Below, piece by piece: positions 35,362 through 43,907 of a DNA stretch of 64,000 nt (positions are counted from its first letter, which is position 1; every line of letters starts with the position of its first letter). Under the pieces are notes generated by a model. The model searched no databases, was not told the DNA's origin, and saw nothing but the letters and a program-made list of their open reading frames with translations. The stretch lies in the NCBI GenBank assembly GCA_964515335.1, contig CAZETS010000026.1, positions 3,302 through 67,301 of the forward strand, written 5' to 3'. A program made the position numbers and the translations under genes. The stretch comes from TMED88 sp964515335. GTDB taxonomy: Bacteria > Myxococcota_A > UBA9160 > UBA4427.

Positions 35362-36171
35362 CTAGCGTCCCTGGAAGACGGGCTTCCTCTTCTCGCGAAT
35401 GGCCGCCAGCGCCTCGTCGTGATCGTCGCTCTGGAAGGTCACGATCTCGAGGGCCGTCGAGGCGTCGAAGGCGATGTTGAGCGCATCCTTGACGACCTTG
35501 TTGACCGCCTGCTTGGTGTACTGCACGGCGAGCGGGGCGCCCGCGGCGAGGCGCTTCGCGAAGGCCAGCGCCCGCTCGTCCAGTTCGTCCGGCGGCACGA
35601 CGTGGTTCACCAGGCCGATCCGCTCGGCCTCCGCGGCCGGCACCGGGTCGCCGGTCATCAGGTACTCCTTGGCCCGGGCGGGTCCCACCGCCAGCGGCCA
35701 GATCGCCGTCCCGCCGTCGCCCGCAACGATGCCGACGAGCACGTGCGGGTCGGCGACGGTTGCGGTTTCGGCCATGAAGACCGTGTCGCAGAGCAACGCG
35801 ATCGACGCGCCCAGGCCGATTGCCGGTCCGTTGACGGCCGCCACGATCGGCGCCGGCACGTCGAGCAGGTCCCAGATCAGCTGCTTGGCGTCGCGCCGCA
35901 GGTGCTCGAGCTTCTCGACGTCGTCGAGGGTGGGAAACCAGTTGAAGTCGCCGCCGGCGCTGAAGGCGCGCCCCGAGCCCGTGAGCAGGATGGCGCGGGC
36001 GCGGTCCTCCCGCTTCAGCTCGGCGAAGAGCCGCGTGAACTCACCGTGCAGCAGATCGTCGACGGCGTTGAGGGGGCTCTCGGGGTGGTCGATCGTGACG
36101 CGCAGCACCGTGTCGAGGTACTCGATTCGCAGGGCGCGGTACGACGCATCGTCGAGCTCGTTCTTTCCCAT
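35362..36171 (-). CDS. Crotonase-family protein lacking both hydratase Glu residues
   Basis: 269 residues with a full crotonase fold: VTIDHPESPLNAVDDLLHGE, SGRAFSAGGDFNWFPTLDDV and NGPAIGLGASIALLCDTVFM. In enoyl-CoA hydratases the two catalytic acids sit in GGGCE and QPE. Here the positions read GASIA and DPHVLVG, so neither Glu is kept. The oxyanion hole Gly residues are present. It therefore probably catalyses another crotonase reaction (isomerisation, C-C hydrolysis or dechlorination-like chemistry) on an acyl-CoA. It is in the leftward operon starting with the flavin-monooxygenase-like gene at 37425. Confidence 0.85.
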   Translation of the reverse strand: MGKNELDDASYRALRIEYLDTVLRVTIDHPESPLNAVDDLLHGEFTRLFAELKREDRARAILLTGSGRAFSAGGDFNWFPTLDDVEKLEHLRRDAKQLIWDLLDVPAPIVAAVNGPAIGLGASIALLCDTVFMAETATVADPHVLVGIVAGDGGTAIWPLAVGPARAKEYLMTGDPVPAAEAERIGLVNHVVPPDELDERALAFAKRLAAGAPLAVQYTKQAVNKVVKDALNIAFDASTALEIVTFQSDDHDEALAAIREKRKPVFQGR

Positions 36172-36288
36172 CGTTGGCTGGTCTCCGTTCGAGCGGCGGG
36201 TGTGCTTCCTGGCGCCCGGAAGCGGGGAGCGCCGAGGTCCGGCGGTCGCCGGAGGAGGGGGAGAAGCGTATCGCAGGGCCGCGCGGAG

Positions 36289-37425
36289 CTAGAACTGCAG
36301 CGCCGAGGTCGGCAGGCCGAACTCGAGGCGCCCGAGCGGCTCGAGGGTGCGCGGTGCGATCATTCCGTGGGCGGTGGCCACGTGGGCGTCGCGGAAGACG
36401 CGCTGGAGCACGCTGGTCTCGTATACCGCGGGGCCGCCGGCCGCGTGGTAGCAGAGATCCACCGCCTCGACGGCGCGCTTCGCCGCGGCGGTCACGGCCA
36501 GCCGGAGCGAGGCGCGGCGGGCGTCGTCCACCGCGCTGCTGCTGGCCGCCATCTCCCACACCTCGTCGAGCATGGCGCGCATGTACGTGCGAGCCTGGCC
36601 GATGTTGGCGATTGCCAGGGCGAGGTCCGCCTGGATCGGGGCACGCTCGGCGAGCGTCTTCGAAGAACCGGCCGAGCGCTTGGCACCCAGCAGGACCAGC
36701 TCCTCCACGGCCCGCTCCGCCAGGCCGATCGTCACCGAGGCGACGCCGGCGGCGAGCGCGCCGAAGAAGGGGAAGCGGGACGCCACCCCGTCGACGACGG
36801 GCTTGCCGCCGACGAGTTGCACCCAGCGACCTTCCGGCACGAAGGCCTTCTCGACCGAGTAGTCGGTGGAGGCCGTGCCCTTCAGTCCGGCCACGTGCCA
36901 GGTGTCGAGGAGCTCGACGTCGGCGAGGTCGAAGAACACGAAGGGCGTCGTGGCGCCGTCCCGGGTCGAGCTGCGCTCACCCGCGTCGTCGACCACGTGC
37001 ACGCCGCCGCCGATCCAGGTGCAGTGGTCGGTGCCCGACCCCCAGGCCCAGCGACCGGTCACCTCGAGGCCGCCGTCCACCACGCGCGCCTTGCCGGCGG
37101 GCATCCCGAAGCCGCCGGTGCAGACCGCCGGGTCGCCGTAGATCTTCTGACCCCACTCGCCGGGCAGGCTGTAGGCGGTGAGGCACGTCGTGCTGGCGAT
37201 CATCACGCACCAGCCGGCCGATCCGTCCGCCTTGCTGACGGCCTCGATGGCGTCGAGCACCTCGCCGATCGGGGCCTCTTCACCCCCGTAGACCTTCGGG
37301 ATCAGCTTTCGCAGCAGGCCCGAGCCGATCAGGGCATCCCGAACCTCCGGATGCAGCCGGCGGAGGCGCTCGGTCTCCGCGGCGTGGGTGTTCGCGAGCT
37401 CGATCACGTCGGAGAGGGTCGTCAT
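36289..37425 (-). CDS. Acyl-CoA dehydrogenase-fold flavin monooxygenase (HsaA/HpaB-like type)
   Basis: 378 residues. Instead of a classical acyl-CoA dehydrogenase C-terminus it has the Acyl-CoA_dh_2 type domain (VTIGLAERAVEELVLLGAKR, CYHAAGGPAVYETSVLQRVF) with RDAHVATAHGMI near the end, as in two-component monooxygenases such as HsaA of steroid A/B-ring degradation and DszC. The N-terminal part has PKVYGGEEAPIGEVLDAIEA and GSAGWCVMIASTT. It would oxygenate a ring substrate with reduced flavin supplied by a separate reductase, which is not evident next to it. First gene of the leftward unit; its promoter shares 67 bases with the divergent TetR gene and contains the operators at 37428-37479. 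Confidence 0.82.
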   Translation of the reverse strand: MTTLSDVIELANTHAAETERLRRLHPEVRDALIGSGLLRKLIPKVYGGEEAPIGEVLDAIEAVSKADGSAGWCVMIASTTCLTAYSLPGEWGQKIYGDPAVCTGGFGMPAGKARVVDGGLEVTGRWAWGSGTDHCTWIGGGVHVVDDAGERSSTRDGATTPFVFFDLADVELLDTWHVAGLKGTASTDYSVEKAFVPEGRWVQLVGGKPVVDGVASRFPFFGALAAGVASVTIGLAERAVEELVLLGAKRSAGSSKTLAERAPIQADLALAIANIGQARTYMRAMLDEVWEMAASSSAVDDARRASLRLAVTAAAKRAVEAVDLCYHAAGGPAVYETSVLQRVFRDAHVATAHGMIAPRTLEPLGRLEFGLPTSALQF

Positions 37426-37427
37426 GG

Positions 37428-37479
37428 TTTTCGAAGTCTAACTTCGAGAAAAAAGTTTGTAAAGTCAGACTACGAAAAC
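37428..37479. promoter_or_regulatory. Paired TetR-type operators in the divergent promoter
   Basis: A 17-bp near-ideal palindrome (TCGAAGT-CTA-ACTTCGA, 37431-37447) lies between the divergent monooxygenase and TetR starts. A second copy lies inverted at 37461-37479: its minus strand matches the first site at 16 of 19 positions. The region between is the only A/T-rich stretch around, so it probably holds both promoters. One repressor could thus close both directions at once. Confidence 0.65.
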
Positions 37480-37492
37480 TATCCTGGCGTGG

Positions 37493-38086
37493 ATGCTCAG
37501 CGAGGCCAAGACCGCCAGGAGCCGGCGCACCCGGGCGGCGCTCGTCGCCGCGGTGCGGGCGCGGCTCGCGGCTCACGGCGCCTTCACGGCCGAGCAGGTC
37601 GCCGGCGACGCCGGCTGCCGCCCCGGCACGTTCTGGGCGCACTTCGGCACGAAGGACGACGCCGTCACGGCGGCCTTCGGCGAAGCGCTCGACGATCTCG
37701 TCTGCCTGACCGAAACGCTCTTCGGCGATGGCGAGGAGGGGCTCGGCTCCACGCCCCCCCGGAGGCGGCGCGCGTGGACGGCCGCGGTGGTCGATCGACT
37801 CATCGCCTATTTCTCGACGCACACGCTGCTGTACCGCGCGGCGATCGCGCGGATGTCCGAGCACTCGCCGCTGCGGCAGGCCTACCGCGAGGCCGAGCGG
37901 CGCACGATCGAGATGGTTCGCCGCGCGCTCGGTACGGCACGCCCGCGCGAGGACGCGGCCGTGATCGTCGCGTTCTGCCAGGGGCTGAACAACACGATCG
38001 TGCTGCGCTCGAGACGCGGCGACCGCAGCCGCGAGCAGCTCGCCCGAGCGCTTCACGCGCTCGCGTTCGCCGGCCTCCGGTCCTAG
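37493..38086 (+). CDS. TetR-family transcriptional regulator (divergent)
   Basis: 197 residues. The N-terminus is basic (KTARSRRTRAALVAAVRARL) and followed by the helix-turn-helix AEQVAGDAGCRPGTFWAHFG and TKDDAVTAAF. The C-terminal domain ends in a helix bearing IVAFCQGLNNTIVLRSRRGD. It is divergent from the flavin-monooxygenase-like gene with paired operators between, so it likely represses itself and the 37425-to-33391 leftward unit. Its stop codon is embedded in a palindromic terminator shared with the convergent gene. Confidence 0.88.
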   Translation: MLSEAKTARSRRTRAALVAAVRARLAAHGAFTAEQVAGDAGCRPGTFWAHFGTKDDAVTAAFGEALDDLVCLTETLFGDGEEGLGSTPPRRRRAWTAAVVDRLIAYFSTHTLLYRAAIARMSEHSPLRQAYREAERRTIEMVRRALGTARPREDAAVIVAFCQGLNNTIVLRSRRGDRSREQLARALHALAFAGLRS

Positions 38087-38102
38087 CCCGGGGTCCCGGG
38101 CT
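38085..38102. terminator. Palindromic bidirectional terminator between convergent genes
   Basis: AGCCCGGG-GT-CCCGGGCT fills the whole 15-base gap between the TetR stop (38084-38086) and the convergent monooxygenase stop (38102-38104) and touches both stop codons. The symmetry means it can fold in either transcript. There is no T-run. Confidence 0.5.
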
Positions 38103-39313
38103 CAGACCTCGAGCTTGGCGTCGGTCACGCCGAAGAGGAACGCCTGGGCCTCTCGCGCGGCGAGCGCTCGCACGAAGTCGCGCCGCAGCAGCGCGGCGAT
38201 GCCCCGGCGAAGCGGCTCGCCCCACCAGGCGTGGCTCATCATGACCTTGGGCGGCTGCGCCTGCCTGCGCTGGATCGGGGCCACCTCGGCCATGCGCTCC
38301 TGCTGGATCGAACGCAGGGCGGCTTCGAGTCGGGCGTCGTCGAGCCGCGGGCTCGTGAGCACGGGCACCAGATGGTTCGCCGCGACGATGGCGTCGCGCA
38401 GTGCGATGTTGATGCCCTGGCCGCCCACCGGCGACATGGTGTGGGCCGCGTCGCCGATCGCCAGCAGGCCGGGTGCGCTCCATCGCTCGAGGCAGTCGGC
38501 CGCCGTGCTGAGCAGAAACGGATGACTCACCGCGTCGGCGTGTGCGCGCAGGTGGCCGGCGAAGTCGTCCGTCACGTGGTGGGCCATCTCCTCGACCCAT
38601 TGCGTGACGCCCCGAGCGCGCAGCTCGCCGAAGCTGCCCTTGAGGATCACCCAGCCCATTTGCAGCGTGCCGTCCCAGGTGCGATAGCCGATCAGCAGGT
38701 GTCCACGGCCCGCGTAGGCCCGCGCGCCCGTCCAGTCGTCGGGGCAGGGCACCTTGCACCAGACGACATCCATCGGCTGGCCGAGGTCGTGGACCGGTAG
38801 ATCCGCGTGCCGGCGCACCGACGAGCCGCGGCCGTCCGCGCCGATCACGAGGTCGGCGCGAAGGTCGCGCGGGCCGTCTTCGGTCTGCGCGCGCACGCCG
38901 ACGACGCGATCCTGATCGAGGAGCAGCTCCTTGGCGGCGACGCCGCGCTCGAACCGGAAGTGCGGGCTCTTGGCGGACTCGGCGACGAGCATCTCGAGCA
39001 GGGCGGGCTGGGAGACTGCCCGCGGCGGGCTGGATCCGAGCGCCGCGAAGTCGATCTCTTCGTGGAAGACGAGCCGCCGGCTCATGTACACCGCGATGTC
39101 GTCGAGCTCTTGCGCGGGCAGCGACTCGATTCCGTCCGCGACGCCGATCTGCCCGAGAGCGTCGATGCCGCTCGGCGTCAGGACCTCGCCGCGAAACTCG
39201 CGCGCGAAGTCGCGTTGCCGCTCGAGCAGCGTGACCTCGACGCCGCGGTGGGCGAGGAGGTGGGCCAGGCTAGCGCCCGCCGGACCGGCGCCGACGATCA
39301 CGACGTGCGACAT
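38102..39313 (-). CDS. FAD-dependent aromatic-hydroxylase-type monooxygenase
   Basis: 403 residues, class A flavoprotein monooxygenase. FAD fingerprints are all present: VVIVGAGPAGASLAHLLAHR at the N-terminus, DLVIGADGRGSSVRRHADL in the middle and IGDAAHTMSPVGGQGINIAL later. These enzymes hydroxylate aromatic or activated ring carbons with NAD(P)H and oxygen (PHBH/UbiH type). Last gene of the six-gene leftward operon that begins at 46509; nine bases separate it from the P450 gene. Substrate is unknown, but the operon points to a cyclic or polycyclic compound. Confidence 0.88.
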   Translation of the reverse strand: MSHVVIVGAGPAGASLAHLLAHRGVEVTLLERQRDFAREFRGEVLTPSGIDALGQIGVADGIESLPAQELDDIAVYMSRRLVFHEEIDFAALGSSPPRAVSQPALLEMLVAESAKSPHFRFERGVAAKELLLDQDRVVGVRAQTEDGPRDLRADLVIGADGRGSSVRRHADLPVHDLGQPMDVVWCKVPCPDDWTGARAYAGRGHLLIGYRTWDGTLQMGWVILKGSFGELRARGVTQWVEEMAHHVTDDFAGHLRAHADAVSHPFLLSTAADCLERWSAPGLLAIGDAAHTMSPVGGQGINIALRDAIVAANHLVPVLTSPRLDDARLEAALRSIQQERMAEVAPIQRRQAQPPKVMMSHAWWGEPLRRGIAALLRRDFVRALAAREAQAFLFGVTDAKLEV

Positions 39314-39322
39314 CGAGGCCTC

Positions 39323-40627
39323 CTAGGTGTTGGGAGAGGTGTTACGAGCGGTGTTACGAGACGTGTTGCGAGACGAGCCGCTTCCCGCTTCCGGCGTGAA
39401 GCGCACCGGCAGCGACTTGACGCTGTTCACCACCGTCGAGCGCAGCCGGCGCACGGGGCCCGACACCTCGATGTCGGGTACGCGGCGCAGCAGCTCGTCG
39501 AACATGCACTGGATCTCCATGCGCGCGAGGTTGGCGCCCAGGCAGTAGTGCGGGCCGTAGCCGAAGGCGACGTGGGGATTGGGATCGCGCGCGACGTCGA
39601 AGTCGTCCGGGGCGTCGAAGATGCGCGGATCTCGGTTTGCGGCCGGGTAGCAGACCACGACCTTGTCGTTCTCGGCGATCTTCGCGCCGTGCAGCTCGAT
39701 GTCGCGGGTGGCCGTCCGGCGCATGTAGATCACCGGGCTCACGTAGCGCAGGATCTCGTCGACGGCGCGCGGCAGCAGGCTGGGATCGTTCGCGAGGCGC
39801 CGCTGCTGATCGGGGTGCTCCGACAGGGCGACCATGCCGCCCGAGATTGCGTTTCTCGTGGTCTCGTTGCCCGCCATGATCAGCAGCACGAAGAACATGT
39901 CGAACGACAGCTCGTCCAGCCGTTCGCCGTCGACCTCGGCGTGGATCAGCAGCGAAGTCAGGTCCTCGCGCGGGTCGTCCCGGCGCCGCTTCGCGAGCGC
40001 GCCCGCGTACTCGAACATCTCGAGCATCGTGTCGCCGCGGCGATCGGCTTCGCCGAGCTCCGGGTCCTCGAAGCCGATCAGCCGGTTGCTCCATTCGAAG
40101 AGCTTGCCGCGGTCCTCCGTGGGGGCGCCCACGAGCTCGGCGATCACCAGCAGCGGCAGCTCGGCGGCGACCTCGGCCACGAAGTCGCACTGTCCCTTGC
40201 GGGCGACGCCGTCGACCACGCTCCGTGTCAGGTCGCGGATGTGCATCTCCATACGCTGGATCATCCGCGGCGTGAAGCCCGCATTGATCAGCTTGCGCAG
40301 CCGCGTGTGGCGCGGGTGGTCCTGGTTGATCATCCAGAGACGCAGCCGGTCGATCACCTCCGGCTCCATGTCGCGCACGATCGTCGTGCCGCGCTCGGAG
40401 GAGTACGTGGCCTGGTCGCGAGAGATCGCCTGCAGGTCCTGGTAGCCGGTCACCAGCCAGAACCCGCGCTGCTCGACCTGCGTGGGCAGCCCGATGGGCG
40501 CGGGGCGGGGCACCGCCTCCTGCCAGTAGACCGGGCGATGCTGCTGCACCCAGCGCAGCGCCTCGTGGGGGATGCCCTGCTCGAAGACCGCCGGGTCGAA
40601 GAAGTCGGGGATCGGGACGTCGGGCAC
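39323..40627 (-). CDS. Cytochrome P450, steroid/terpenoid type, with repeated C-terminal tail
   Basis: 434 residues. The heme-thiolate loop is FGYGPHYCLGANLARMEI, the I-helix oxygen motif is AGNETTRN, the K-helix ExxR is EILR, and INQDHPRHTRLRKLINAGFT is the usual bacterial C-helix region. The overall phrasing is close to the CYP125/CYP142/CYP124 group, which oxidises steroid side chains and isoprenoids (judged by eye). Electron donors are not encoded nearby. The last 17 residues are four copies of an (S/A)RNT-type unit, coded by a 12-bp tandem repeat, beyond the normal P450 end. Part of the operon with the Baeyer-Villiger and flavin monooxygenases. Confidence 0.9.
   Translation of the reverse strand: MPDVPIPDFFDPAVFEQGIPHEALRWVQQHRPVYWQEAVPRPAPIGLPTQVEQRGFWLVTGYQDLQAISRDQATYSSERGTTIVRDMEPEVIDRLRLWMINQDHPRHTRLRKLINAGFTPRMIQRMEMHIRDLTRSVVDGVARKGQCDFVAEVAAELPLLVIAELVGAPTEDRGKLFEWSNRLIGFEDPELGEADRRGDTMLEMFEYAGALAKRRRDDPREDLTSLLIHAEVDGERLDELSFDMFFVLLIMAGNETTRNAISGGMVALSEHPDQQRRLANDPSLLPRAVDEILRYVSPVIYMRRTATRDIELHGAKIAENDKVVVCYPAANRDPRIFDAPDDFDVARDPNPHVAFGYGPHYCLGANLARMEIQCMFDELLRRVPDIEVSGPVRRLRSTVVNSVKSLPVRFTPEAGSGSSRNTSRNTARNTSPNT
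39326..39373 (-). repeat. 12-bp tandem repeat at the P450 3' end
   Basis: Four adjacent 12-base units (on the + strand GGTGTTGGGAGA, GGTGTTACGAGC, GGTGTTACGAGA, CGTGTTGCGAGA) end exactly at the stop codon and code for SRNT, SRNT, ARNT and SPNT. In-frame gain or loss of units would change only the tail length. Confidence 0.85.
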
Positions 40628-40700
40628 GGCTGATCTCCTCGGATCGGCGCGGTGACGGATGAGGATACCCGACCGGGTGGGGCGCCTCCCGGCGCGCGAC

Positions 40701-41372
40701 CTACTCGGTCTTCCCCGCTCGCGAGAACGGAAGCAGCCGCTCTCGCAGCCGGTCCGCGAGCCCGGGCGTCAGCTCCTCCTCGAGGTCGTCGGCCTCGAGG
40801 TCGATCCACAGGTGGCGCGGCGCGTGCCGGATCGAGACGATGCGCGCGCTGTCCGACACGGGGGGCAACGGAAGGTAGGTCCGGAGCACCGCGCCGAACC
40901 AGTCGGGCACGCCGATCAGCCCGGTGCGCATCGGCTGCAGGACGAACCAGCCGCGCTTCACGGCCAGACGCGTCTCGAACTCGAGCATCGAGACGTCGAT
41001 CATGCGGGGCTTGACGGCGAGTCCGTTCGGCCCGAGCCGGAGGTCGAAGGGCAGGCGGAATCGCTCCACCCAGTCGTCCACCCGGGCCTGACCGAGCGCG
41101 AGCTGGACATGCGGGCGCTGCACGGAGATCCGCGCCGGAAGGCCGGGGGTGATCTCGACGTGCGCGGCGCCGAGCACGATCTCGTCCAGTGCGATCCACG
41201 CCGTGGCCACGCCGGCCAGAGTGAGCGTCACCTCTTCGAGCCGGCCGCGCAGCGGGTCGGCGATCGAGCCCTTCCAGGACAGCTTGACGGGCTGCTTCAG
41301 GTAGGTGCTGACGATGCGATCGATCGCGTCGGAACGCATCAGACCGCCGCTCGTGCTCGACCGATCGCTCAC
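40701..41372 (-). CDS. Uncharacterised protein in the monooxygenase/P450 operon
   Basis: 223 residues from the GTG at 41372; an ATG at 41339 is also possible. I do not recognise the family. It has no signal peptide or membrane helix. The middle part alternates short beta-like stretches (RLEEVTLTLAGVATAWIALD, AAHVEITPGLPARISVQRPH), which is reminiscent of lipid-binding or tubular folds such as the LmeA/DUF2993 type, but this is only an impression. The C-terminus is acidic, then basic. It lies between the CoA-transferase and P450 genes on the same strand (gaps of 121 and 73 bases), so it is probably part of the operon and may bind a hydrophobic substrate. Confidence 0.6.
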   Translation of the reverse strand: MSDRSSTSGGLMRSDAIDRIVSTYLKQPVKLSWKGSIADPLRGRLEEVTLTLAGVATAWIALDEIVLGAAHVEITPGLPARISVQRPHVQLALGQARVDDWVERFRLPFDLRLGPNGLAVKPRMIDVSMLEFETRLAVKRGWFVLQPMRTGLIGVPDWFGAVLRTYLPLPPVSDSARIVSIRHAPRHLWIDLEADDLEEELTPGLADRLRERLLPFSRAGKTE

Positions 41373-41493
41373 GCCGCGAACCCGGCTCGGTGGACGTCTC
41401 GGGAGTGGGTCATCGGCAGCGATGGATACCACACCCGCGGTTTGCCGGTTCCGATTCGAGACGGGCTGCGAATCGGCCCGCGAATCGGCCCGC

Positions 41494-43872
41494 TCAGGCG
41501 CCCTCGGGCCAGTCGCCGATCACCTTCTCGGCGGCGAGCGCCTCGATCTGCGAATCGTCGAGGCCGAGCTCGTGCAGGATCTCGCGGTTGTGCTGGCCGA
41601 GCACCGGCGCCGCGCGCTCGAGCCAGCGGTCGACGCTCGCGAAGCGGAAGGGAGCGCCCATCGTCGCCTGGACGCCCACCACCGGGTGCTCGACCTCCTC
41701 GTGGAAGTCGCGCGCGGCGAGCTGTGGGTGGCCGGCGAGGGCGCGCGGGTCGGCCAGGGAGGCGACCGGCACACCGGCCGCGATCAGCTCGTCCAGGCAC
41801 TCGTCGAGGGCGCGGCTCGCGAACGCCTCCTTCAGCTGCTCGTCGATCGCGTCCTGGTTGCGGTGGCGCGCCTCGAGTGACGCATCGATGCGAGCGGCCC
41901 ACTCCGGTCGACCGAGCCAGTCGACGAGCGCCCCCCACTGCGCCTCGGTGGCGACCGAGAGCGCGAGCCAGCGCGGATCCGTGGCGGCGTCGTGGCCGCG
42001 ACAGGCGTAGATGCCCTGTGGTGCGGCGCCGGCAGAGCGGTTGCCCCGCCGCTGCATCAGCTGGCCGTGCTGGGTGTACTCGATCACCTGCTCGGCGGTG
42101 ATGTTGAGCGCCGCCTCGAGCATCGCGCACTCGACGAAGTGGCCGCGCCCGTCGTGGTCGCGCTCGAAAAGGGCCACGAGCACCGCGAAGGCGGCGTGCA
42201 TGCCCGAGATCGGATCGCAGGGGCCGCGCTGGATGCGGGGCTGGTCGTCGACGTGACCGGTCAGCCAGGACAGCCCCGCCATCTGCTCCATCGTCGCCGC
42301 GAAGCCGACATGCTCGCGCCAGGGGCCGTCGAGCCCGAAGGCCGGCATGCGGACGTAGTGGCAGCGCGGGTTCAGGGCCCGGACCTTCTCCCAGTCGACC
42401 CCGAAGCCGTCCATCACGCGCGGGCTGAAGTTCTCGATCAGCACGTCGGCGTCGGACACGAGCGATTCGAAGATCGCCATGCCCTGCGAATTGGAAAGGT
42501 CGATCGTCAGGCCGCGCTTGTTCGAGTTGGCGGAGAGGTAGATGAAGCTGTACTCCCACCAGTTGTCGGGCGGGACCGGCAGCGTGCCCCCGACCGCGCG
42601 CGCACCATCGATGCGCTGGATCGACTCGACGTGGATGACGTCGGCGCCGAGCATCGCGAGCATCTGCGTGGCGATCGGTCCGGCCCACCAGGTGGTGTTG
42701 TCGACGATGCGCAGGCCCGCGAGGGGGAGCTGCCGCGCCTTGGACCCGTCGGCCGTCGGCCGCTGGCGCGGCTCGATGCGGTCCTGGTGCTCGCCGAGCG
42801 TCGGCGCCGCGCGCGGCGGCTCGGGGGGCCGCCCGTCGATCCGGTAGGGCGGTCGCGGCCGGAGGAAGCCCTTCGACGGATCCTCGACGAACACCCCGCG
42901 AGCGCGGAGCTGCTCTTGCTCGAGCACCGTCTGTCCGTTGCAGACCGGCGCCACGGGAATCCGAAGCATCTGTGCCAGCGAGATGACCTCGTCGGTGTCG
43001 TGGGTGCGGGTCCAGGCGTGGACGATCTGCTCCCACTCCTCGAGCCGTGCGAGCCGCTGGGCGACCAGGTCGAATTCGCCGGTCTCGCGCAGCTCGGGCC
43101 GCTCGATCAGCAGCAGGAAGTCGGACATCTGCTGCGCCGAGTAGGTGGTGAAGCCGACGAAGCCGTCGCGCGTAGGCTCGACGGACGGCGTCTCGAAGGC
43201 CGGCAGCAGGCCGGCGAAGGGCGGCCGCCCGAGCAGGCCCCACATCAGGTCGAGGTAGGCGTTCGTGACCATCGCCGTGACGGCGTGCAGCGACAGGTCG
43301 ACGTGCTCGCCGTTTCCCGTCTCCCGCGCGTGGCGCACCGCGGCCAGCGCCGCGACCGCGGCGAACGCGCCGCCCGCCCACGCCGAGACGTCGCCGCCGG
43401 CCTGGTAGGGCTCGTGGCCCGGCCGTGAGCGGCCGGCGAGCGAGCCGGCCTCGGCCTGGAGGATGAAGTCGGTGGCCGGGCGCTCCGAGAGCGGGCCGGT
43501 CAGCCCGAACGGCGTGATGCTGAGCAGGACGAGTCCGGGGTGGCGTTCACAGAGCGCGCTGCGATCGAGCGAGCCGGGCGGCCGGTCCTCGATCAGCAGG
43601 TCGGCGCCGGCGAGCAGCGTCTCGATCTCGGCTGTGGGCCGGTCGTCGAGCGTCCCGACGACGCTGCGCTTCGAGGCGTTCAGGTAGAGGAAAAGCCCGC
43701 CGTCCTCGTCGCCGAGATCGGCGCTCGAGGTCGTCCAGCGGCGCAGCGGGTCGCCGCCGGCCGGCTCGAGCTTGATCACGTCGGCGCCGGCGTCGGCGAA
43801 GAGCTTGCTGCAGTAGGGGCCCGCGACGCCCGTCGAGGCGTCGACGACCCGGATGCCCTTCAGGCCATGCAC
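41494..43872 (-). CDS. Tandem-fused class III (CaiB/BaiF) CoA-transferase
   Basis: 792 residues, twice the normal 400, made of two complete CaiB/BaiF halves in tandem. Half 1 (about 1-385) shows GIRVVDASTGVAGPYCSKLF and LNASKRSVVGTLDD, half 2 (about 400-792) shows GLRIVDNTTWWAGPIATQML and ANSNKRGLTIDL. Each half keeps the Asp expected to form the acyl-anhydride intermediate (GGDVSAWAGG and GPCDPISGMH). The enzyme moves CoA between carboxylic acids and would activate the operon's substrate. The GTG at 43872 with an AGAGAAG site upstream is the preferred start; the longer frame mirrors the alcohol dehydrogenase. Fused pairs occur in steroid and bile-acid clusters of proteobacteria (general knowledge). 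Confidence 0.87.
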   Translation of the reverse strand: MHGLKGIRVVDASTGVAGPYCSKLFADAGADVIKLEPAGGDPLRRWTTSSADLGDEDGGLFLYLNASKRSVVGTLDDRPTAEIETLLAGADLLIEDRPPGSLDRSALCERHPGLVLLSITPFGLTGPLSERPATDFILQAEAGSLAGRSRPGHEPYQAGGDVSAWAGGAFAAVAALAAVRHARETGNGEHVDLSLHAVTAMVTNAYLDLMWGLLGRPPFAGLLPAFETPSVEPTRDGFVGFTTYSAQQMSDFLLLIERPELRETGEFDLVAQRLARLEEWEQIVHAWTRTHDTDEVISLAQMLRIPVAPVCNGQTVLEQEQLRARGVFVEDPSKGFLRPRPPYRIDGRPPEPPRAAPTLGEHQDRIEPRQRPTADGSKARQLPLAGLRIVDNTTWWAGPIATQMLAMLGADVIHVESIQRIDGARAVGGTLPVPPDNWWEYSFIYLSANSNKRGLTIDLSNSQGMAIFESLVSDADVLIENFSPRVMDGFGVDWEKVRALNPRCHYVRMPAFGLDGPWREHVGFAATMEQMAGLSWLTGHVDDQPRIQRGPCDPISGMHAAFAVLVALFERDHDGRGHFVECAMLEAALNITAEQVIEYTQHGQLMQRRGNRSAGAAPQGIYACRGHDAATDPRWLALSVATEAQWGALVDWLGRPEWAARIDASLEARHRNQDAIDEQLKEAFASRALDECLDELIAAGVPVASLADPRALAGHPQLAARDFHEEVEHPVVGVQATMGAPFRFASVDRWLERAAPVLGQHNREILHELGLDDSQIEALAAEKVIGDWPEGA

Positions 43873-43907
43873 GCGCTTCTCTGCCCGCTCCGGCTCTCGC
43901 AGCGCTC

